A stretch of 64,000 bases of DNA from NCBI GenBank assembly GCA_017450065.1, contig JAFSYI010000061.1, positions 1 to 64,000 of the forward strand, given 5' to 3'. The stretch's first letter is position 1, and each line of letters begins with the position of its first letter. Source of the stretch: Lachnospiraceae bacterium (GTDB lineage: Bacteria > Bacillota > Clostridia > Lachnospirales > Lachnospiraceae). The translations under genes were made by a program, and so were the position numbers. This document shows positions 17,612-24,479 of the stretch, in pieces. The notes below the pieces were generated by a model, which ran no database searches, was not told where the DNA came from, and saw only the letters and a list, made by a program, of their open reading frames with translations.

Positions 17612-18397
17612 ATGTATATTTCACAGCGTTTGTCATCGGTAGCAGCCATGGTAACCCCGGGACTCAGGGTTGCAGATATAGGATGCGATCATGCCTATCT
17701 TCCGATACATCTTATACAAAACAGTATCTCGCCTGAAGTGATCGCCATGGATATAAACAAAGGACCGCTTGAAAGGGCTGCAGAGCATGTGGAGGCGGCA
17801 GGCCTTAATGAGTCAATAGAGCTCAGACTCTCAGACGGGCTGTCAGGGCTGCTTCCGGGTGAAGCCGAATGTATAGTGATGGCAGGGATGGGCGGACCGT
17901 TAATGAAAGGAATAATGGATGCAGCCCCTTTGGTGTGTGAAGCAGCAAAAGAGCTTATCCTTCAGCCACAGTCAGAAATAACGGATGTACGCCTTTACCT
18001 TAAAGATAAGGGTTATCATATAGTTTCCGAGGATCTTGTATACGAGGAAGGTAAATTCTATCCCATGATGAAGGCCGTTCACGGGGATAAGGATGTGAAC
18101 AGCACTGAAAGCTGTACATTATACAGACAGGATGTATATGAATGGCTGAACGCAGCAGGTTATGAGAGTGAACTTACAGAGCTTAGGCTTGAAGCCTGCT
18201 ACAGATACGGAGGACTGCTGCTTAAGGAGAAACACCCGGTACTTGCGGATTATCTGAAATATGAGAGAAATCTGTTACTTGAGATCAGAGGTAAGCTCCT
18301 TGATTCGGACAGGACTGATAAGGTATCTGAGCGACTTGATGAAATAACACATGAAATTAGTATTTCAGACCAGGCAATCCGGCTTCTGGATCACTGA
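17612..18397 (+). CDS. trmK: tRNA (adenine(22)-N1)-methyltransferase
   Basis: About 261 residues. SAM motif I VADIGCDHAYLPIHLI is near residue 20, and the family motif MAGMGGPLMKGIM is near residue 88; both are characteristic of TrmK. It methylates A22 of tRNA. ATG 17612 with CAGGTGA upstream fits the family N-terminus MYISQRLSSVA. The open frame extends upstream into the direct repeats but that part is not protein-like. Confidence 0.93.
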   Translation: MYISQRLSSVAAMVTPGLRVADIGCDHAYLPIHLIQNSISPEVIAMDINKGPLERAAEHVEAAGLNESIELRLSDGLSGLLPGEAECIVMAGMGGPLMKGIMDAAPLVCEAAKELILQPQSEITDVRLYLKDKGYHIVSEDLVYEEGKFYPMMKAVHGDKDVNSTESCTLYRQDVYEWLNAAGYESELTELRLEACYRYGGLLLKEKHPVLADYLKYERNLLLEIRGKLLDSDRTDKVSERLDEITHEISISDQAIRLLDH

Positions 18398-18454
18398 AAG
18401 AGTTGAGTTTCCCGGCAACGAAAGAGCAGACAGATTAAATAAATGTTCTGATCT

Positions 18455-18500
18455 GAACAGCCAATTAGACAGATGTCTGTAAATCAGATATTGCAGGTCA
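18455..18500 (+). repeat. Partial copy of the AGCCAATTAGA repeat family
   Basis: AGCCAATTAGACAGATGTCT followed by GTAAATCAG resembles the beginning of the repeats at 51941-52125 (AGCCAATTAGATTACATCTG, TAAGTCAG). It lies in the 190-base spacer between trmK and the Nif3-like gene. Nothing else clear is seen in that spacer. Confidence 0.45.
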
Positions 18501-18590
18501 GAAACTGCCTTAATAGTTGAGATACTTATACAGATTACAACGACCGGACAGTCGGATATGGTGACATGATGCTTTGAAAGGATGAGAATT

Positions 18591-19373
18591 ATGAAAAGTG
18601 GCCGTATAATAGACTCACTGGAAGAAATGTATCCCGTGGCCAATGCAGAGCAGTGGGATAACGTGGGTCTGATAGTGGGAAGACGGGATAAGGATGTAAG
18701 GAAGATATATATAGCCGTCGATCCGACAGATGAGGTGATCCAATGTGCCATAGAGGTACAGGCGGATATGATCATAACCCACCATCCTCTGATATTCAAA
18801 GCGATAAAAAAAGTAAATGCGGATGATTTCATAACACGCCGTGTACTCAGGCTGGCAAGACATGACATGTGTTATTATGCGATGCATACGAATTTTGATG
18901 TAACCGAAATGGCAGATGCCGCAGCGGATAAGATAGGACTCAGGAAACGTTCGGTTCTTTCGGTGACATATGAGGATGATATCGCAAAGGGCGGATTCGG
19001 CCGGGTAGGAAGGCTACCTTCGGTAATGACTTTAAAGGAATGTGCCGAATACGTTAAGAAATGTTTCAACCTTAAGTATGTAAGAGTATACGGTGAGCTT
19101 GATACAGAGCTGGAAACCGCCGCAATATGCCCGGGTTCAGGGAAAAGCATGATAAGTGATGCGGTAAAGGCTGAGGCTGATGTATATATAACGGGTGATA
19201 TTGAACACCATGACGGACTTGACTGTATAGCACAGGGACTTATGGTGATAGATGCAGGGCATTACGGTATCGAGAAGATATTCATTGAGTCTGTAAAGGA
19301 ATACGTAAAGCGAAGCTTTAAAGATATAGCGGTATATACACACAGAGATATCGAGCCGTTTACGGTGTTATGA
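18591..19373 (+). CDS. Nif3-like dinuclear metal centre protein
   Basis: About 260 residues of the Nif3/YqfO family. AEQWDNVGLIVG near residue 20, ITHHPLIFK near residue 64 and HTNFDVT near residue 100 hold the metal-binding histidines and aspartate. Members form toroidal hexamers; some are proposed GTP cyclohydrolase I type 2, but most are unassigned. ATG 18591 is chosen because GAAAGGA lies 8 bases upstream; ATG 18582 is inside that site. The pairing with trmK after rpoD is typical of Firmicutes. Confidence 0.9.
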   Translation: MKSGRIIDSLEEMYPVANAEQWDNVGLIVGRRDKDVRKIYIAVDPTDEVIQCAIEVQADMIITHHPLIFKAIKKVNADDFITRRVLRLARHDMCYYAMHTNFDVTEMADAAADKIGLRKRSVLSVTYEDDIAKGGFGRVGRLPSVMTLKECAEYVKKCFNLKYVRVYGELDTELETAAICPGSGKSMISDAVKAEADVYITGDIEHHDGLDCIAQGLMVIDAGHYGIEKIFIESVKEYVKRSFKDIAVYTHRDIEPFTVL

Positions 19374-19454
19374 TCGAATAATAATAAATAACATGTATTG
19401 ATTTGTTATAGAAGCATTATTAAGCATCATACAATGCCTCACAGTCGGCGCTAA

Positions 19455-19477
19455 GTGAACGGATATAATTCGTTCAC
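19455..19477 (+). promoter_or_regulatory. Inverted repeat around a -10-like TATAAT
   Basis: GTGAACG ... CGTTCAC flanks GATATAATT. The loop holds a perfect TATAAT at 19464-19469, about 38 bases before the nucleoside kinase gene. The arrangement resembles an operator around a -10 element; the -35 region is poor. Confidence 0.35.
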
Positions 19478-19501
19478 CATAAATGAAAAGGAGGGGGAGA
19501 A

Positions 19502-21169
19502 ATGGCTAAGGAAACTGTAAAGGTAACAATAAACGGAAAGACAACAGAATATCCTAAGGGAACTACATTTGAAAAAATTGCGCAGGATAATCAGAAGGAT
19601 TACGATGCAAAGATAGTTCTTGTAAGCACCTACGGCAAATTAAGAGAGCTTAATAAAAAGGTAAATGAGGACTGTGAGATTAATTTTAATACAGTAAAGG
19701 ACATTGCCGGATACAAGACTTACAGGCGTACGGCCACCTTTATAATGATCAAGGCTATCCGCGATATTGCAGGCGATTCCGTACTTAACAAGATCAAGGT
19801 AGAGTTCTCGATCGGCAAGGGAATATATAATACGATAAGCGGAGATGTTGATATAAACGAGGACTTTATAAGTAAAGTCAAGGCACGTATGGATGAGCTT
19901 GTTGCGGCAGATCTTCCGATAAATAAGGAATCCTACGATCTGGATGATGCCATCGCGCTGTTCAGGAAGGAGGGTATGAGAGATAAAGAAAGACTTTTCA
20001 AATACCGTCGTGCTTCCAAGGTTAATGTGTATTCCATAGATGGATTCTATGACTATTATTACGGATATATGTGTCCGAGTACCGGATATATTAAGAACTT
20101 TGAACTTTATCCGTATGATGAAGGCTTCCTGCTGCTTATGCCTGCACGTAAAACGCCGGATAAGGTGGATGGATTCAAGCCACAGGCCAAGCTGTTCAGT
20201 ACCATGAAGGAATCGACACAGTGGGGAATATCGCTTGATCTGGAAACTGTCGGAGCGCTTAATGATAAGATCTGTTCGGGGCGTGTAGAGGATCTTGTTC
20301 TCGTGAGTGAGGCTTTGCAGGAAGCGAAGATAGCCGAGATAGCAGAGGACATTTCCAAACGCAGGAACGTTAAATTCATAATGATAGCAGGTCCTTCATC
20401 CTCAGGAAAGACAAGCTTCTCACACAGGCTGAGCATTCAGCTCCGCGCGAAGGGGCTGGTTCCGCACCCGATAGCGCTTGACAATTATTTCAAGAACCGT
20501 GAGGATACACCAAAGGACGAGAACGGAAAGTATGATTTTGAATGTCTTGGGGCAATGGATGTTGAAGGTTTCAATAATGACATGAAGAGGCTGCTTTCGG
20601 GCGAAGAGGTAGAGCTTCCGTCATTTAATTTCAAGACAGGCCAGCGTGAGTACAAGGGGAATTTCATGAAGCTTAATGCCGAGGATGTTCTTGTGCTTGA
20701 AGGTATTCACGGACTTAATGAGAAGATGAGTTACGCACTTCCCGCAGACAGTAAGTATAAGATTTATATCAGTGCGTTAACCTCGCTTAATGTTGATGAG
20801 CATAACCGTATTTCAACCACCGATTCCAGACTTTTAAGACGAATAGTAAGAGATAACAGGACGAGAGGAACATCAGCATCGGGAACGCTTGCCATGTGGC
20901 AGTCGGTCAGGAAGGGGGAGGAAGAAAACATATTCCCGTTCCAGGAAAGCGCGGATGCAATGTTCAATTCGGCACTTATTTATGAACTGGCAGTAATTAA
21001 ACAGTTCGCAGAGCCGCTGTTGTTTGCGATAGGCAAGGATGATCCCGGCTATCTCGAGGCCAAGAGGCTCCTTAAATTCCTTGATTATTTCGTGAGCTTC
21101 ACCTGCGAGGACGTTCCCAAGAACTCCCTTATGAGAGAATTCATAGGAGGAAGTATTTTCAACGTGTAG
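19502..21169 (+). CDS. TGS-domain nucleoside (uridine-type) kinase
   Basis: A 555-residue protein. The N-terminus is a TGS domain (VTINGKTTEYPKGTTFEKIA). A threonyl-tRNA-synthetase-like region follows to about residue 270. A uridine kinase/phosphoribulokinase domain starts at the P-loop AGPSSSGKTSFSHRL near residue 300 and continues with LEGIHGLNE. This fusion is common in Clostridia and is annotated as nucleoside kinase; its real substrate is not known to me. AGGAGGGGG precedes the ATG. Confidence 0.88.
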   Translation: MAKETVKVTINGKTTEYPKGTTFEKIAQDNQKDYDAKIVLVSTYGKLRELNKKVNEDCEINFNTVKDIAGYKTYRRTATFIMIKAIRDIAGDSVLNKIKVEFSIGKGIYNTISGDVDINEDFISKVKARMDELVAADLPINKESYDLDDAIALFRKEGMRDKERLFKYRRASKVNVYSIDGFYDYYYGYMCPSTGYIKNFELYPYDEGFLLLMPARKTPDKVDGFKPQAKLFSTMKESTQWGISLDLETVGALNDKICSGRVEDLVLVSEALQEAKIAEIAEDISKRRNVKFIMIAGPSSSGKTSFSHRLSIQLRAKGLVPHPIALDNYFKNREDTPKDENGKYDFECLGAMDVEGFNNDMKRLLSGEEVELPSFNFKTGQREYKGNFMKLNAEDVLVLEGIHGLNEKMSYALPADSKYKIYISALTSLNVDEHNRISTTDSRLLRRIVRDNRTRGTSASGTLAMWQSVRKGEEENIFPFQESADAMFNSALIYELAVIKQFAEPLLFAIGKDDPGYLEAKRLLKFLDYFVSFTCEDVPKNSLMREFIGGSIFNV

Positions 21170-21285
21170 CAACAGGTTAGTATTCGGATGAATACGGGAT
21201 TACAGACATGGACTGCAAGCTTGCTTGCAAGGACATGTATGTGATACCGGAGTTCCTGCGAAGCAGGAACCGCAAGAACATTCTT
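21170..21285 (+). other. Repeat-rich spacer with stacked hairpins
   Basis: Hairpins in order: GTATTC-ggat-GAATAC (21180-21195); ACATG ... CATGT with inner GCAAGC-tt-GCTTGC (21206-21237); GTTCCTGC-gaa-GCAGGAAC (21252-21270), again tipped by GCGAAGC. None is followed by a clear T-run, so it is uncertain which of them terminates the kinase gene. No coding sequence is visible. Confidence 0.6.
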
Positions 21286-21424
21286 AACTATTCAGAACAG
21301 CACATATATTTTAAAATATGAACCGTCAAGCTTGCTTGTAAGGGGCATATTTTATAAATATATGTATTGGATGAATCCGATGAAGCGAAAAATACGAAGT
21401 ATTTTGAGCCTGTTCTGAATAGTT
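21286..21424 (-). repeat. MITE-like inverted-repeat element, copy B
   Basis: A 139-bp element with perfect 15-bp ends AACTATTCAGAACAG and CTGTTCTGAATAGTT. Its reverse complement aligns nearly throughout with 588-723, including the ACATATATTT hairpin arm and the segment around TTCGTATTTTTCGC. The hairpin tip here is CAAGCTTGCTTG. No coding capacity. Confidence 0.8.
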
Positions 21425-21429
21425 GTATG

Positions 21430-21489
21430 GCGTTATGAATGTTCTTGAGGAATCCGAATACTAAGAAACAGAATAAGAACGCAAAGAAC
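21430..21489 (+). repeat. 60-bp direct repeat, copy 1
   Basis: From GCGTTATGAATGTTCTTGAG to ATAAGAACGCAAAGAA. It is repeated, split by about 19 extra bases, at 21540-21629. Between the copies lie CGC-gaa-GCG and GTTGC-gaa-GCAAC hairpins (21506-21536). Confidence 0.75.
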
Positions 21490-21539
21490 GAAGACAACGC
21501 GCAGACGCGAAGCGGATGCATTAGTTGCGAAGCAACGGT

Positions 21540-21629
21540 GCGTTATGAATGTTCTTGAGGAATCCGGATACGTCATAAAATATCTTAAGCAATCCGAATA
21601 CTAAGAAACAGTATAAGAACGCAAAGAAA
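21540..21629 (+). repeat. 60-bp direct repeat, copy 2 (interrupted)
   Basis: The first half (21540-21570) and second half (21590-21629) match copy 1. The bases between them contain a further degenerate CTTAAGCAATCCG unit. It ends 21 bases before rnpB, so it overlaps or replaces the promoter region of that RNA gene. Confidence 0.7.
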
Positions 21630-21650
21630 AAACAAAAAAATAACAGATCA

Positions 21651-21989
21651 TGAGCGGGATGAACAATCGCCGGAATCCGCAAGGATTCGGGAGGAAAGTC
21701 CGGGCTTCACAGGGCAGGATGCCGGATAACGTCCGGTGGAGGTGACTCCCAGGAAAGTGCAACAGAAATGATACCGCCTGCTTAGCAGGTAAGGGTGAAA
21801 TGGCGGTGTAAGAGACCACCGCCGGTGCGGTAACGTGCCGGGCATATGTAAACCCCATCCGAAGCAAGACCAAGCAGAGGGCTATACGGCTGCCCGTCGT
21901 GCCTTCAGGTAGGTCGCTTGAGGTGACCGGTAACGGTCATCCTAGATAGATGATTGTTCAAGACAGAACCCGGCTTACAGTCCCGCTCA
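21651..21989 (+). ncRNA. rnpB: RNase P RNA, class A
   Basis: All conserved cores are present in order: GAGGAAAGTCCGGGCT, ACAGGGCAGGATGCC, GGTGACTCCCAGGAAAGTGC, AACAGAAA, GGTGTAAGAGACCACCG, AACCCCATCCG, AGCAAGACC, AGAGGGCTATACGGCTGCCC, TAGGTCGC, ATCCTAGATAGATGATTG and GACAGAACCCGGCTTAC. The ends pair as TGAGCGGGA / TCCCGCTCA, which sets the boundaries. It is the catalytic RNA that trims tRNA 5' ends. Confidence 0.97.
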
Positions 21990-22006
21990 TTTTTGATAGT
22001 TGTTGA

Positions 22007-22441
22007 TTACTTCATATGTCCGGAGTACTTTTCCTCGCAGTATTTGCAGCGATATATCTCTTTATCCGGATCTGCAAGAACGAAGATATGTGTAAGCTCC
22101 TGCTCGATAGAGGTGATGCAGCGGGGATTCTTACATTTAATAACGTTCTTGATCTCCTTGGGAAGTACCAGTTCTTTCTTTTCGACGATTTCTCCGTCCT
22201 TTATTACATTAACCGTGATGTTGTGGTCTATGAATCCCAGAATATCCAGGTCTAGCATATCTATGTCGCACTCGACCTTAAGAATATCCTTCTTGCCCAT
22301 TTTGTTGCTCTTGGCATTTTTTATTATCGCTACCGTGCAGTCAAGCCGGTCGAGCTTAAGATCATGATATATTGACATGCTCTTGCCTGCCTTGATATGG
22401 TCGAGCACAAAACCTTCTTCGATTTTACCTACATTAAGCAT
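22007..22441 (-). CDS. pyrI: Aspartate carbamoyltransferase regulatory chain
   Basis: A 144-residue regulatory subunit. It starts MLNVGKIEEGFVLDHI. The C-terminal zinc site shows CKNPRC and, 25 residues on, CKYC. The ATG at 22441 has GGAGGT upstream; an open frame further upstream lacks family similarity. It binds nucleotide effectors and assembles with PyrB. A spacer of 215 bases separates it from pyrB, long for an operon. That spacer is AT-rich with an imperfect GC hairpin near pyrB, and I see no gene in it. Confidence 0.95.
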   Translation of the reverse strand: MLNVGKIEEGFVLDHIKAGKSMSIYHDLKLDRLDCTVAIIKNAKSNKMGKKDILKVECDIDMLDLDILGFIDHNITVNVIKDGEIVEKKELVLPKEIKNVIKCKNPRCITSIEQELTHIFVLADPDKEIYRCKYCEEKYSGHMK

Positions 22442-22656
22442 ATTTAACCTCCGTGATAAAACTTTAAGCCTTATATATTCCTTATATCTGTAAATCACCT
22501 ATAGCTATTAATTCTTAATATCTATATTAATATCTGTGTCTTAATTAATTCGTTATATGATTCAGTGGTCAAAAACTATATTTTTTAAAATTAACGGATT
22601 ATATTAAGACGTTTTCATTGCCGGGTGAGGTGTTTTGCCCCGACAAGTTATACAGT

Positions 22657-23571
22657 TTACACCAGTTCCAACAGCGTAAGTATCAGCGCCATCCTTATAT
22701 ACATCCCATATTGTACCTGCTTGAAATATACGGCTCTCGGATCATCATCCACTTCAACCGAGATTTCATTGACACGGGGCAGGGGATGCAACACCATCAT
22801 GTCCTTCTTTGCAAGCTCCATTTTCTCCTTGGTCAGGATATAGAAATCCTTCAGCCTTACATAATCCTCTTCGTTAAAGAAACGTTCGCGTTGAACTCTG
22901 GTCATATACAGGATATCAAGCTCCGGCATAACATCCTCGAGCTTTATCACTTCCTTATATGGGATATTGTTCTTATCGAGCACATCCGATCGGATATAGT
23001 CGGGAATCCTCAGCTCTTCGGGTGAAATAAACACGAAGTTAATGCCTTCATACCGTTTGAGGGCATTGATGAGTGAGTGAACAGTACGGCCGAACTTAAG
23101 ATCTCCGCACAGACCGATGGTCATATTTTTGATACTTCCTTTAAGTGAGCGTATAGTCATCAGATCCGTAAGCGTCTGTGTAGGATGCTGATGACCGCCA
23201 TCGCCTGCGTTTATAACAGGTATTGATGATTTGGATGCGGCAACCATCGGAGCGCCTTCCTTGGGATGTCTCATTGCGCAGATGTCTGCGAAGCAGGAGA
23301 TCACTCGGATGGTATCCGAAACGCTTTCACCCTTTGCCGCGGAAGATGAGTCCGCAGATGCGAAGCCCAATACCTGACCGCCCAGATGCAGCATGGCCGA
23401 CTCGAAGCTTAATCGTGTTCTGGTGCTTGGCTCATAGAAGCAGGTTGCAAGGATCTTACCGTCGCAGATGTGTGAATACTTGTCTCTGTTCTTCTCGATG
23501 TCTTCCGCAATATCCATGAGCTTATCAAGCTCTTCCACAGAGAAATCGAGCGGACTCATTAAATGTCTCAT
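22657..23571 (-). CDS. pyrB: Aspartate carbamoyltransferase catalytic chain
   Basis: A 304-residue enzyme that makes carbamoyl-aspartate in pyrimidine synthesis. The carbamoyl-phosphate site [15 protein letters not shown] is near residue 48, HPTQTLTDL near residue 130, and [10 protein letters not shown] near residue 266. AAGGAGG precedes the ATG. Upstream on the same strand are a promoter, a short leader ORF and an intrinsic terminator, suggesting attenuation. Confidence 0.97.
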   Translation of the reverse strand: MRHLMSPLDFSVEELDKLMDIAEDIEKNRDKYSHICDGKILATCFYEPSTRTRLSFESAMLHLGGQVLGFASADSSSAAKGESVSDTIRVISCFADICAMRHPKEGAPMVAASKSSIPVINAGDGGHQHPTQTLTDLMTIRSLKGSIKNMTIGLCGDLKFGRTVHSLINALKRYEGINFVFISPEELRIPDYIRSDVLDKNNIPYKEVIKLEDVMPELDILYMTRVQRERFFNEEDYVRLKDFYILTKEKMELAKKDMMVLHPLPRVNEISVEVDDDPRAVYFKQVQYGMYIRMALILTLLELV

Positions 23572-23663
23572 AATATCCTCCTTGTATGTTTAACTTTATC
23601 CGAAATATGCAGATGATTTTAAAGAGTATGCAATTTCGGAGATTTGGATGATCCTTTTTGTCA

Positions 23664-23694
23664 TAAAAAAAGAGAAGATAATGATATCTTCTCT
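23664..23694 (-). terminator. Putative attenuator in the pyrBI leader
   Basis: On the minus strand AGAGAAGATA-tcat-TATCTTCTCT is a perfect 10-bp stem followed by seven T. It lies about 95 bases upstream of pyrB, with no other minus-strand gene before it except the 39-codon leader ORF. It would stop transcription before pyrB unless the 5' arm is blocked. Confidence 0.75.
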
Positions 23695-23812
23695 AAAAGA
23701 CAATATTTAAATGTAAATAATTATACAATTGAGATACAGAAGAAAGCATCACCGGCATCACAGGTAATTTTGCACTTGGATTCTTTTTTATAAATGGTAT
23801 TACGATAAGCAT
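23693..23812 (-). CDS. Putative pyrBI leader peptide
   Basis: A 39-codon ORF (MLIVIPFIKKNPSAKLPVMP, then residues through VF). ATG has GGAG 8 bases upstream (23821-23824). The stop codon TAG overlaps the first bases of the attenuator stem. The last third of the mRNA is very U-rich. This geometry is the same as in the E. coli pyrBI leader, where RNA polymerase pausing at low UTP lets the ribosome cover the terminator. No similarity of the peptide itself to a known protein is seen. A chance ORF remains possible in AT-rich DNA. Confidence 0.5.
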   Translation of the reverse strand: MLIVIPFIKKNPSAKLPVMPVMLSSVSQLYNYLHLNIVF

Positions 23813-23844
23813 GTCTGTATCTCCATATCTTTGTGCTGTGATGT

Positions 23845-23873
23845 ATTTTACTCTATATATTGTGGTATTGCAA
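23845..23873 (-). promoter_or_regulatory. Probable pyrBI promoter
   Basis: On the minus strand TTGCAA, 17 bases, TAAAAT. Transcription would begin near 23838, giving a leader of about 267 bases before pyrB that includes the short ORF and terminator. Confidence 0.55.
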
Positions 23874-23920
23874 TAAGAATATTAAATAACATACGAAACG
23901 TATTTATATCTCATAAATTA

Positions 23921-23929
23921 TGTTATACT
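23921..23929 (+). promoter_or_regulatory. Extended -10 promoter of the PH-domain gene
   Basis: TGTTATACT: an extended -10 (TGn) with TATACT at 23924-23929. No good -35 is visible. Transcription would start at about the first unit of the tandem repeat. Confidence 0.4.
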
Positions 23930-23933
23930 GTTT

Positions 23934-24041
23934 ATTGTTAAGCAGAATATTATTGTTAAGCAGAATATTATTGTTATGCAGAATATTATTGTTATGCAGA
24001 ATATTATTGTTATGCAAAATATTATTGTTAAGCAAGATATG
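23934..24041 (+). repeat. Six tandem 18-bp repeats
   Basis: Units of ATTGTTAAGCAGAATATT, of which units 1-2 are identical, units 3-4 have one change, and units 5-6 are more diverged. They fill the 5' leader of the PH-domain gene, 52 bases before its start codon. Such arrays vary in copy number by slippage. Confidence 0.9.
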
Positions 24042-24093
24042 CTTGTGACACAAAATGTGCATCGTTATGCAAAATAATCAGGAGGTAAAAAAA

Positions 24094-24477
24094 ATGGCTA
24101 CATATGTTGAGAGAAAGAGATGGCTTTTTCTTGGGCTACCTTTTACTTTTACCAAGTATACGCTGAATGAAGAGAAGCTTATAAGAAATATGGGCTTCTT
24201 CAAGACCAAGGAAGATACATGTTATCTGTATAAGATCATAGATACCAAGCTTGAGAGAACTCTGATCGAGAGGATGTTTGGCCTGGGTACGGTCATATGC
24301 TATACAGGAGATGTTACCGATAAGGTGATAAAGCTTATCCATATAAAGCACTCCAAGGATATTAAGGAATATCTTGTCGACCAGTCTGAAGAGATGAGGC
24401 GCAAGAGACGTACACTTAATACACTCAGCCTGACACAGGGCATGAGCGATATTGATGACGCAGATCTGGAAGATTAA
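24094..24477 (+). CDS. PH-domain (YdbS/YdbT-like) small protein
   Basis: A 127-residue soluble protein. The central part (FTKYTLNEEKLIRNMGFFKTKEDTCYLYKIIDTKLERTLIERMFGLGT, described here as two blocks at residues 18-62) follows the bacterial PH-domain pattern. A charged tail follows. Function unknown. AGGAGG precedes ATG 24094. It is directly followed by folC. An 18-bp tandem array in its leader may tune expression. Confidence 0.7.
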   Translation: MATYVERKRWLFLGLPFTFTKYTLNEEKLIRNMGFFKTKEDTCYLYKIIDTKLERTLIERMFGLGTVICYTGDVTDKVIKLIHIKHSKDIKEYLVDQSEEMRRKRRTLNTLSLTQGMSDIDDADLED

Positions 24478-24479
24478 TA

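Noticed and set aside
22442..22656. Intrinsic terminator between pyrB and pyrI on the minus strand
   Set aside because: The GC-rich hairpin near 22620-22645 is imperfect and followed by AATGAAAACG rather than a T-run.
23705..23880. Plus-strand open frame of about 55 codons overlapping the pyrBI leader ORF (hydrophobic, ending VVLQ)
   Set aside because: It has no start codon with a ribosome site at its beginning; the minus-strand ORF has ATG, ribosome site, promoter and terminator in order.
23934..24041. CRISPR array
   Set aside because: The 18-bp units are directly adjacent with no unique spacers, and there are no cas genes.
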